Notes under the pieces: generated by a model
Database searches by the model: none
Seen by the model: only the letters and a program-made list of their open reading frames with translations
Told to the model about the DNA's origin: nothing
Assembly: GCA_964035575.1 (NCBI GenBank)
Contig: OZ037844.1
Span: 1,390,501-1,454,500, forward strand
Reading direction: 5' to 3'
DNA: 64,000 bases
Origin: Rhynchopus sp. YZ270_cl-10
Lineage: Eukaryota > Euglenozoa > Diplonemea > Diplonemida > Diplonemidae
Shown here: positions 8,709 to 16,788 of the stretch, piece after piece
Layout: every line of letters begins with the position of its first letter
Numbering within the stretch: position 1 is the first letter of the stretch
Program-made: the position numbers and the translations under genes

Positions 8709-10132
8709 ACCATTTGGGTTTCTTTATCCATCTGCCTGTGACGAGAACTATCTAACCATCTGCAAGCAGGTTCACATTCACATTCATTTTCTGGGTCTTT
8801 TGCTCAACCAAACAATCCTTCCTTCCCTCCCTCTCTCTCTCTCTCTCTGTCCCTTCTCTACTGGGCAGCATTGCATGATGAGCAACGAAAGAGGTGGTGA
8901 TCTTTGTCCAGAACGATGTGTGCGTATCTGCTTTTTGAGTTGAGATGGAGGAAAGGAACGTTGCCGGCCCCTGTGCAGTATGGGCAGGTGGCTAGCACAA
9001 TGCCCACACAGGACCTGCTGGGGAGAGGGGGTGTGGGTGTGGTGGGATGGATGCACTTCGTTGGCTAGTGGGCTTATCGTCGGTTCGCATGCAGGGATGC
9101 ATTTGTTGCGTCCGCCGATGCACAGTGAGTTTGCACTTTCAATTTCTCGTTGTTGTGGCTTTGCTCACTGTGTCTGGCCCTATCATGTGTGGGCCCCTGC
9201 TGCAGGAGGGGTGGAGGTTGGCCTTGCTTCCCGCAAACGGCTTCATGCTGAGCTGTGCAGTGGGTTGCTCAGCTGCAAGGGTGCAGGGGGGGAGGGTTGT
9301 GATGTATGCTTTGCGTGACACTCTGTGTGCAAAGGGCTGTGAGACTGCTGCTGTTCGCGTTTCGTCTTCATGGTTCTCTTGGGTGGGGTTGGGCTGGGGA
9401 AGCAGAAGGACAGACCTTTCCACAGCTGCACAGCGCTGCCCCCCCTGCACGATGTGGCTCATACTCACATCGAGGTGCGGTGTTTGGTCTGTGTGACGTC
9501 TCGTGGGTTCGGGTAGTAGACAAGAATGCAGTAGGAAGCATTGCTACTGATGCAGCAGGGCTCCGCACCCGACGTGTTGGCACTGCCTCCTCGCTCTGCG
9601 TGGATGGCTGTAGTGCCATCAGCGTTCGGATTGCGTTGCGACTTTTTTGAGTGTTCACACAGTTGTGGGATGTGTTGTGTTGCCCTGATGCTGTACCATG
9701 CCGCGGTCTATCCCTCAGCTCTGAAGCAGACTTTCCAGAGCGGCCCAGGGGGCATCTCCATACGACGAACACCTTGTACCAATGCTTTGGAGCCCTTTGG
9801 TGGCCAACCAGAGTGCAACAAGCCAGAGTGAAAAAAAAAGGGGGCAGGCTGGGCCCCTGCAGTTAGCTTGTGCCCCGGAGGCTTTTCTCAAGACTGTCGT
9901 GCATCAAGCGTTGGGTGCAGTTCACGACTTCAACGGAAGGTGGGCCGCCGGCTGACGAGCGGTTGTGCACCGCCCTCATTCTCTTACGGTACGGACAAGC
10001 CATTGGGTGTCTTTTTTACGCCTTCTGTTGTCAGCCGCAGGGTACTCCAGCGGTGCTTGCATTGCATACTTCACTTTCTCTTTTATCCACCACCACCACC
10101 ACCACCCACCCAGTAATGCCCTAACACAACAC
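8709..10132. other. Intergenic region, no supportable gene
   Basis: Begins with the ANK-type 3' flank, then a (CT)n run at about 8830. An SR2-like piece lies at 9105-9150 (GCGTCCGCCGATGCACAGTG then TTTGCACTTTC), followed by a phrase (GTGGCTTTGCTCACTGTG) shared with 5580-5605. 9250-9800 is GC-richer but every frame is short or odd in composition. 10005-10070 resembles the 5' part of SR4 (CTTCTGTTGTCAGCCGCAGG). Confidence 0.5.
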
Positions 10133-11248
10133 ATGCCGTCAGCATCCTACTATGCGTCGCAACGTGAGGCACGCAACCAAGAAGCCCTCGCAATCCACAT
10201 CGGCCACGACGGCACACTAGGGGGTGCGGTCTTCCAACCACACTCTGCCACACCTGCCTGCCCTGCCTCCCCTGCCTGCCCTGGCACCCCTGGCACCCCC
10301 ACCTCACCGAACGGTCTTGCCTCCTCCGGCCCCACCGCATTGCCCCCTCCTGTACACACCGACGACAGCTCTACAGATCGAACAGAGAAGCCCGCTACAC
10401 ACCTCCCCACCCGCACACCACCGGAGACTGTCGAGGACACCCTGAAACGCCGTCTAAGCGACGGCTTTTCGTTCTCTCCACGGCAAATCGGGAACCTCCC
10501 CAACGTTACCTGGGCAGGACACAACCAACCCAACCAGCACCAAGCAAACCAAATCACCAGCCAGACACACACCACCCCAGAGCCCACTTCGCCTTTGGTC
10601 CTTCACACAAAGGCGTCACGACGGCTCTCCACTCGCGTGAAGTCCATTCTAGGGCGCAGACGTTACAGCAAAGCCAGCCGCCGTGACAGCAGCAACACCG
10701 CAGGCTCAGATGCACCTCTCGTCGACCCCATGGTGGACGTGCAGGAGCTCATCCAACAGTATCTCCAAGGCTGCCACGCTGCTGCCGCAGAAGACAAAGC
10801 AGAGGCGCAAGCAAAACTCCGCCCCCTCCAGGAAGCGGCACGGATCGCACGCCTTGCGCCACAGACAGTGACAGCTAGTGTGCTGGATTCGTGCTCATCC
10901 ACAGCGTCATTGGCACCGCATAACACACTATGCGCTTCAGCATCTCGTATGCCACCCAGAAGCCGTTTCTACGAGCTTACTGGGCGGCGTGCGGTGGTGT
11001 CTTTAGGGGGGTTTGCGTTTGGGAATGGGAGTGGGGGTGGGGGTGGGGGAGACGCAGTGTCACGCAGCATCGTAGCCACGGCAGTCCCCCCAGCGAGACG
11101 AGCCAGCTCCCGTCGTCTCCCCCCAGCCTCTTGCTTTGGTGAGCGCGCACATCCTCATCGTGCACACAAACACACCCACACCGGAACCATCGTCATCCCC
11201 CCAGGTCGTGGCGCGCTGTGGGGTAATGGATTAGGCGCATTGATCTGA
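10133..11248 (+). CDS. Hypothetical low-complexity Ser/Thr/Pro-rich protein
   Basis: 371 residues from the first in-frame ATG after a CAC-rich leader. Residues 35-150 are rich in Pro, Ser, Thr and Ala (PACPASPACPGTPGTPTSP). A basic segment near 205-230 (RRLSTRVKSILGRRRYSKAS) carries several R-x-x-S sites of the kind basophilic kinases use. Residues about 245-290 (VDVQELIQQYLQGCHAAAAE and on) could form one helix, and a Gly run follows near 350 before a basic, Ser/Pro-rich end. No catalytic domain, TM or signal peptide. The third-base pattern supports coding. The family is not recognised; a scaffold or phosphoprotein is possible but unsupported. It ends about 190 bp before the dCMP deaminase gene. 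Confidence 0.6.
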   Translation: MPSASYYASQREARNQEALAIHIGHDGTLGGAVFQPHSATPACPASPACPGTPGTPTSPNGLASSGPTALPPPVHTDDSSTDRTEKPATHLPTRTPPETVEDTLKRRLSDGFSFSPRQIGNLPNVTWAGHNQPNQHQANQITSQTHTTPEPTSPLVLHTKASRRLSTRVKSILGRRRYSKASRRDSSNTAGSDAPLVDPMVDVQELIQQYLQGCHAAAAEDKAEAQAKLRPLQEAARIARLAPQTVTASVLDSCSSTASLAPHNTLCASASRMPPRSRFYELTGRRAVVSLGGFAFGNGSGGGGGGDAVSRSIVATAVPPARRASSRRLPPASCFGERAHPHRAHKHTHTGTIVIPPGRGALWGNGLGALI

Positions 11249-11436
11249 CGATGTGTTTGCCACTTACACATTTTTGATGAGAAAGAAAATATGTTGCTTT
11301 TTTTGTTGCTTTTCTAACCCTCCCCCCAATCCCCATACACAAAACAGGACACCTAAAGTTGGTGGAGGGTGGGGGTGAGGGATACACACAAAAAAAAGAA
11401 ACAATAATCCGTTATACAACCAAAGCCTTCTCAACG

Positions 11437-12360
11437 ATGAAGAAGGCGATGGTTGGGCCACGAAAAAAGTATGTACTCCATTGTAACGTCCCGCCCGGGG
11501 GACCATTTCCCAAATGCAACACTCCGGGGGGTTCGATAACCCGCGGAGTTTCAGTGTCCTGCGCCCCAGAGGGCGTTTTACCACTATCAACTTCACTTTT
11601 ATTTTGGGAGAATTACACCCGCCATACTTAACATCACCTCTACATCTCACTCACTCTCTCTCTCTCTCTCTCTTTCAGCTATTTACCGTGGGATGACTAC
11701 TTCATGGGCATCGCCGTGCTCTCCGCACAACGAAGCAAAGACCCCAACCGCCAGGTAGGTGCCTGCATCGTTGACGACAACCGCCGCATCATGGGTATCG
11801 GGTACAACGGCTTCCCTATGGGCTGCAGCGACGACGACCTGCCGTGGGGCGGGAAGGAGGTCCTTCAGTGCGACACCCCTGAAATGGTCGTCGGCGTCAA
11901 CGACCCCAAACACCTGGACACCAAGTACCCCTTCGTCTGCCACGCCGAAGCGAACGCCATCCTGAACTGCCACAGCCGCTCCCTGAAGGGGTGTGTCATC
12001 TACGTTGCGATGTTCCCCTGCAATGAATGCACGAAGCTCATCATCCAATCGGGCATCACAAAGGTGGTCTATTTGAGTGATAAGAACAGAGGCCACCCGG
12101 GGTGGGTTGCATCCCGCAAGATGTTTGACCTGTCGGGGGTGGAGTACACAGCGTTCACGCAGCAGGGGTCGGGGAACATCACGCTCTCTCTCTGTAGCGA
12201 CTACCAAGCTACGCACGATGCCTCATCCAAATGCGGCAAATGCAACGAACCAATCCCAATCCGCCAGGCCCCAAAGACAACACTCCGAGAGACCCTTGCG
12301 GCGCTCAGTATTGGCGTCTTCCTGGGTCTCCTCCTCTCGCAGGTAGGGAGGAAGGAGTAG
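11437..12360 (+). CDS. dCMP deaminase, two exons, with C-terminal membrane anchor
   Basis: Exon 1 is 11437-11468 (MKKAMVGPRKN across the junction), the intron 11469-11678, exon 2 11679-12360; the product is 237 residues. The split restores the canonical start YLPWDDYFMGIAVLSAQRSK, expected in dCMP deaminases. Zinc ligands and the catalytic Glu are in CHAEANAIL and PCNEC, and GYNGFPMGCSDD matches the region linked to allosteric control. The enzyme converts dCMP to dUMP for thymidylate synthesis. Unusually, after the catalytic core there is a CGKC pair followed by a hydrophobic stretch (LAALSIGVFLGLLLSQV) and a basic GRKE end, as in tail-anchored proteins, suggesting attachment to an organelle or ER membrane with the enzyme facing the cytosol. 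The internal ATG at 11704 would lose the conserved N-terminus, so the spliced model is preferred. Confidence 0.88.
11469..11678 (+). other. Spliceosomal intron of dCMP deaminase carrying an SR2 element
   Basis: Donor GTATGT; acceptor CTTTCAG after a (CT)n tract; phase 2. Its middle (11514-11600) is an SR2 copy with two hairpins: ACTCCG..CGGAGT closing GGGTT-CGAT-AACCC, and AGTG..CACT around the GCGCCCCAGA segment, then ATCAACTTCACTTTTA. The same two-hairpin arrangement occurs at 46373-46450 outside any gene, so either the intron was invaded by an SR2 unit or such units can act as introns. Confidence 0.75.
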
Positions 12361-12589
12361 TGCATTGAGGGTGCGTTAGGAGCAAAAAGTGGGTCTTTCC
12401 AAAAGGGATGGGGGTATTGGGGGGCTTTTTTTTTTTTTTGTGTGCCAGAGGTGTCTGCGTCCCATAGGCGTTTTTGTCACTATCAGATTCACTTTCTTGG
12501 TAGTTGGTTGTGATTGAGACAACTCTGCAGAAGGTGGGATGCCGACGTGGTTTGTGTACTGCCCCCCCGTATGGGTGACCCATTGGGCT

Positions 12590-12698
12590 TCATTTTTTTA
12601 CACCTTCTGTTGGTCGCAGGGTAGTTGTGCATCCATCTGGATGGCTGGCATCGTACATATAGGTGAGTAGGAGAGTGCCTGCATTAATAGCCACTATT
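12590..12698 (+). repeat. SR4 dispersed element
   Basis: TTTACACCTTCTGTTGGTCG, CAGGGTA, CATCTGGATGGCTGGCATCG and GTGCCTGCATTAATAGCC. Shares its phrases in the same order with 15168-15262, 20395-20495, 43898-43970, 49575-49640 and 51537-51636. A short SR2-like piece (CTGCGTCCCATAGGCGTTTT) lies just upstream at 12447-12500. Confidence 0.7.
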
Positions 12699-13165
12699 TG
12701 TGTTTGGTGCTCAGAATATCATGTTTTTTTTCTTTTTCGAACCCAAATATTTGAATACAAAAACGTAGAGCCTTTAGGTTCACGTCGTGAATATGATGCT
12801 GTTTTAGATTGCAACGTCGGGGGGGAAGTCCCCGATCTATTTTCCGTCCCTTCTCATCCCCCCCCCCCTCCTCACCTAGTGGTGGTTGTCATAATTTCCC
12901 ATAATCAACCCGATTTTGACCCTGCGTATACGGACCAATACGCGCCTGTACGCGGGGTAAAAATCAGGTAGATACTACATAATACATTGCAATACAGCTG
13001 TATTGTGATGTGCATTATGTATTGTGGGCAGTCACAATACGGCCACCACAATCCTCACCCCTCCCAACAAGTCTCAAGCTGAACAACGTGCTCTATTGCG
13101 GTACGGTAGAAGATACAAAAAAAAGGGGGGGCATTTTTGTTACGATTGTATCCTGAGCTTTCTTT

Positions 13166-13285
13166 AGATGATAAAAGATGCAAACCACGAAAATGGATTG
13201 TAGGACTGCACGATTCGGGGGGGGGGGGGTCCACCCTACGGTACACTGTTCACGAGAGGGCTTTGTATTTCAAGCCAACTTTCTT
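13166..13285 (+). repeat. SR3 dispersed element, long form
   Basis: About 120 bp: GATGCAAACCACGAAAATGG, ATTGTAGGACTGCA, GGTCCACCCTACGGTACACT and CACGAGAGGGCTTTGTATTT. Long copies also at 14232-14356 and 36699-36822; short 3' pieces at 30089-30127 and 35587-35630. This copy lies about 150-270 bp upstream of the gene at 13435. Confidence 0.75.
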
Positions 13286-13434
13286 TTCTTGCTGTTCCAT
13301 GCGAACCACAACGATAGTACAGATGTGTACACGAGAGACACATTCATACATAAGGTTCCACCCAATTCTTGCGAACAAAACAACCTTTATCCCTTCTCCT
13401 CCTCCTCCTCCTCCTCCCCAGAACACACAACACG

Positions 13435-14037
13435 ATGTCGTATGCATATGGTATTCTCATCGGAATCGCGTTGTGCTCCTGCCTGCACAGCGCGTCTGCG
13501 GGGGAGGTGATGTGCGACTACAACCAGACCGTCCCGGTGTGCTGGTGCATCAACACACGACTGACCTGCTGCGGGACGAACTGCTACCTCTGCTGCGACT
13601 CGCTGCAGCAGTGCGGGCACCCCGATTCGAGCGTCTGCGTGGACCCGGAGGACTACTCCTCGGAGAGTGACGATGGGTATCTTTTCCCTGCGTCGCGTCT
13701 TATGTTTATGATGTTCGGTGGCTTGGTGATGCTCGGTGGACTAGGCGTCGTAGCCTACCGACGCTACAAGGTGTCGCAACACCGCCAACAGGTCGGACAG
13801 ACCTCCTCCTACGCACCGCCCGACACACACTACGCAGCCTACCCCAACCAGTTCGCCGCACCCAACTTCAGCAACCAGCAGGCCCCCGTCTACGGCATCC
13901 CCTGTGCGGTAGCACCGCAAAACCCGTACGTACCACAAGGCGAAGCTGAAGCAGACCCGATGAACCAGCAAATGCACCCCGCAGGCAGAGGCGCCCCCGC
14001 AGCACCCCCAGCCCCAGTGTTTCAGAACAACTTTTGA
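13435..14037 (+). CDS. Small Cys-rich type I membrane protein (Shisa/VOPP1-like layout)
   Basis: 200 residues. Residues 1-22 are a signal peptide ending SASAG. The mature ectodomain (about 23-80) has ten Cys in a pattern with three CC or CxC clusters (VCWC, TCCG, LCCD), then an acidic spacer. One TM helix (about 88-107, rich in Met/Phe/Gly: LMFMMFGGLVMLGGLGVVAY) is followed by RRYK and a 90-residue Pro/Gln/Tyr/Ala-rich cytoplasmic tail. The layout of signal, Cys-rich domain, TM and Pro-rich tail is like animal Shisa and VOPP1 proteins, which act as trafficking adaptors; I cannot claim homology from layout alone. The ATG follows a (CTC)n CCCAG stretch that could be a leader or a splice acceptor. 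Strong C-ending codon bias supports coding. Confidence 0.75.
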   Translation: MSYAYGILIGIALCSCLHSASAGEVMCDYNQTVPVCWCINTRLTCCGTNCYLCCDSLQQCGHPDSSVCVDPEDYSSESDDGYLFPASRLMFMMFGGLVMLGGLGVVAYRRYKVSQHRQQVGQTSSYAPPDTHYAAYPNQFAAPNFSNQQAPVYGIPCAVAPQNPYVPQGEAEADPMNQQMHPAGRGAPAAPPAPVFQNNF

Positions 14038-14231
14038 GGAGAGGGGAAGGGGGGAAATTGAAAGGGGGTGGGGGTGGGGGTGGTGTTTGGTGTGTTTGAG
14101 GTAATTCTTGCATATGACCCCAAGTAGTGCAGTGCTGCTACCGCTGGGATTAAGCGTAAGCCAGAACCCAGTCTAGAGACTGTTTAGCGTAAATATGTGG
14201 GAGTGGTGGTTTCCGACAGTGTGTATTTTGT

Positions 14232-14356
14232 TATCGGATGTGAACCACGAAATGGACGTAGGACTGTATGGTTGGGGTGTCCACCCCCTGGTACAGCCGG
14301 TCATACCAAAGGTACACTGTTCACGAGAGTGCTTTGTATTTCAACTCTACTTTTGT
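14232..14356 (+). repeat. SR3 dispersed element, long form
   Basis: Same order as 13166-13285: ATGTGAACCACGAAATGGAC, GTAGGACTGTATGGTTG, GTCCACCCCCTGGTACAGCC, then GGTACACTGTTCACGAGAGT and GCTTTGTATTTCAACTCTAC. Confidence 0.75.
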
Positions 14357-15167
14357 TTGCTTCCAGAGAATAGAACGTCCCTCTTTCTAACTTCGTCTGT
14401 CTAGGCCAGTGTTTATTCGTTAAGTCGTCTTTCCCCTTTTAAGCCATGTGGCGGCAGCAAGCCCGCCACTCTGCCACCCATTAGTGGCAAGCCATTGTGC
14501 ACAAAAAAAAAAAAATGATGCAAATTTGTTTTTGCCACCCTTTTTCCTTAAAGGTGTGTATGTGTATCTTCTTGGTGCATATCAAACGTTTCCCCTTTTA
14601 TTGTTTCTCCCCTAAAGAACAGAAACGTGGCTGGCACCTAAATAGTAAAGTCAAACCAAAAATCCCCCACCCCGGCAGTAGTGCTCATCGTCGGAGTGTA
14701 CGGCGTTGTACGACACATTGGGCAATGTTTCGCTCTTAGGGACCTAGCCACATTTTGCTTTCAAACACTGTACAGAGGCTGATTGATGTGGACCTGGCAT
14801 TCCATTTTTTTTCACTTTTAAAAAGAAAGGGTGCATTGTGTCGACCCTCTCAAATACTTTCAATTCTGTGAACTGAAAGTATACGAATCTAACTTTTTAC
14901 CGATTGAATTTAAACCGATCACCACCGACGGCCAGCGTCAATCAGCATAGTACATCATACACGACACAGCAGCAACAAGTAGTACTAACTTGCTCCACCC
15001 TTTAGTGCGAGTAGGGGGGGTTATTTCGGTGGCCCGTGTAGTAGCAGCGCATCGTTGGTGGTGTACAGGCATAGAGGTGATTTCACTATCCTCCTCGCTT
15101 TTTTGGGGGGGTTCAGACCAAAGGGGGGAGGGTTTAACTCTTCCCTGCCACTCTGAAGGGGTATGAG

Positions 15168-15262
15168 CGGCTGTTTTGTTATCTACTGTTGTGCTCTGGT
15201 CGCAGGGTATGTGGGGTTTCATCCAGATGTCTGGCATCGTACAGTCAGCCACCATTTTTCTT
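15168..15262 (+). repeat. SR4 dispersed element
   Basis: GCGGCTGTTTTGTTATCTAC, GTCGCAGGGTATGTGGGGTT, CATCCAGATGTCTGGCATCG and a CAGCCACCATTTTT end. CCAGA-TG-TCTGG forms a perfect small hairpin here. Confidence 0.65.
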
Positions 15263-15898
15263 TTTTATGACTATGCACAAGAGGTTCGTGCTTACCCCTT
15301 CCATTTTGATTTTTTTCAAAACCCCCGTTTTTTTTTTTTTTTTCCCACTCCCAAATACCAGATACCCCTCCCCTCTTCGGTAGTTGTGGGCTATGATTGG
15401 GCACTATGCAATCTCGCTCTCATAATAAAACAAAGTCATTATAGGGCCCATCCTCGGGTGTCACTAATACAATCAAGTTTTCAAAATCCTTTTTTCCCCC
15501 ATGCGAAAACCCAACGATGCTATGGCAAGATAAGGTGCCGTTAGTACCCCCTCCCCGTTCACCTCAAGTTAGGTTTTTATCTGTAAAGTTATGTATATTT
15601 GGTTCCGTTCTGTGTGGTGAGTTCAATTCTCTCCGTGTTTTCCCTTATATTCGAAGAGTGCGTCCGCGCGAGGGAATGGTTCAGGCTATCGAGAGGCACA
15701 AACTTGGCGATCAAAAAAATTGGCGCCCAAATGACTTGTCGACCAAAAAAAATATTGGCAGATTTTGGGGGTTTTTTCTTGCAATTTGGCGACTTTTTTT
15801 GGTCAAGTTTCTTGGTTCTACTGTAATATTATTCTCGTTTGTTTCGACAGATGTTCTTACCTTTATTAGTCAGCTGAAGCTGTGCGATACCGATCAAG

Positions 15899-15940
15899 GT
15901 GACTAAGCACAGAGAGGCTTAGGTTCATCTTATGAACTTT
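15899..15940 (+). repeat. SR1 double-hairpin element
   Basis: GTGACTAAGCACAGAGAGGC then TTAGGTTCATCTTATGAACT. Two consecutive stems: CTAAGC with GCTTAG, and GTTCAT with ATGAAC (loop CTT), then a T/C tract. Preceded by GCGATACCGATCAAG, part of a longer consensus seen at 34110 and 51660. Confidence 0.75.
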
Positions 15941-16325
15941 TCTTTTGATTTGAGGGTTGCACAGTACAGAGGGGGGTTTTTGTATTTACATTGCCAAAGA
16001 CATAGGCAAAACGTGCATGTCGACACCCCCCCTTTTTTTTGGGGGGTGTCGCTTCGGGTACTTCCCTGCGCGGAAAATACATAGTGTCAAAAAACTACCC
16101 CGCAGAAAATTCGTTTATTTTCCCCCCTATGATTTTTTCACTATTCTTCACCCAATTTTATTACTCAAATACCCCCCTTTTGGGTGATAGATATCAGAGG
16201 TGAGATACCAGAGCAAAAGCAGAGCACCAACCATTTTTTCCCTCTTCTCGAAACGTTTTTTTTTAACCCCCCTTTCCAGTACCCAAGGTGTTGGTACTTA
16301 GCCGGTTGATACGCTGGTAACCTTG

Positions 16326-16502
16326 CCTTAGACATACCCCGCGAATTCGTTTTCGCCCCATATTCGGATCCGAATATAGGGCGAATATGAATTCGCCTTC
16401 TAGGTCTGCCTAGGCATACCTAGAAGGCGAATTTCGTATTCGCCCTACATTCGGATCCGAATGTAGGGCAAATATGAATTCACCTTCGGGGTATGCCTTA
16501 GG
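16326..16502. repeat. 177-bp palindrome containing two further palindromes
   Basis: Outer arms CCTTAGACATACCCCG and CGGGGTATGCCTTAGG pair imperfectly. Each arm contains its own perfect 18-bp palindrome, ATATTCGGATCCGAATAT and ACATTCGGATCCGAATGT, flanked by GGGCGAATA-type segments. The centre is CCTAGG. The DNA could fold into a branched cruciform. No second copy was seen in the window; no TSD is clear. Confidence 0.85.
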
Positions 16503-16533
16503 ACCGACTGCTCCGCTGTTCAAATGCTGTTAT

Positions 16534-16612
16534 TGGTGTGGCTGAAAGGGAGGTGCTATTTTGTGCTACTTTCTGCTATTTTCTGCTATTTTTGGGGTCG
16601 TCGGCCACACCA
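16534..16612. mobile_element. 79-bp MITE with 5-bp target duplication
   Basis: TIR TGGTGTGGC and GCCACACCA, flanked on both sides by GTTAT. The interior is rich in GTGCTA/CTGCTATTTT. A related copy is at 34398-34523. Confidence 0.7.
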
Positions 16613-16788
16613 GTTATGGAGGAAACCTTCTCCACTTCCTTCAAATACTTCTCTCGAAGCCCTCAGTGAAGGATGTCGCCAATCATCCTTTTAACGTATC
16701 CTCCCCTTGGTCTTATCACCCTCATTTTACTCCCTTCCCTATCCTTTATCCAGGAAACAACCAAAAAAAAATTGGTTGTAAATAAAAG

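Larger units (their letters stand above)
14038..16325. other. Intergenic region with dispersed repeats, no gene
   Basis: Besides the elements listed separately, it holds an SR10-like hairpin at 14850-14880 (ATACTTTCA pairing with TGAAAGTAT), a tail piece of SR5 at 15443-15490 (CCTCGGGTGTCACTAATAC), and A/T and C tracts. Short open frames have no family features. Confidence 0.5.

Noticed and set aside
9368-9772. 134-codon minus-strand frame
   Set aside because: Arg/Ser/Pro-rich without domain, TM or signal; lies in a GC-rich stretch with equally open alternative frames.
11514-11545. GGGTTCGATAACCC as a tRNA T-arm or Pol III B box
   Set aside because: The spacing does not fit the GTTCRANNC box, and no acceptor, D or anticodon arms can be folded around it. 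It is better explained as an SR2 hairpin.
3735-12360. Large DNA virus insertion (ankyrin, DUF4116 and dCMP deaminase genes are known in such viruses)
   Set aside because: Introns in the deaminase, TATA-type host-like promoters shared among families, and no viral core genes in the window; host genes are the simpler reading.
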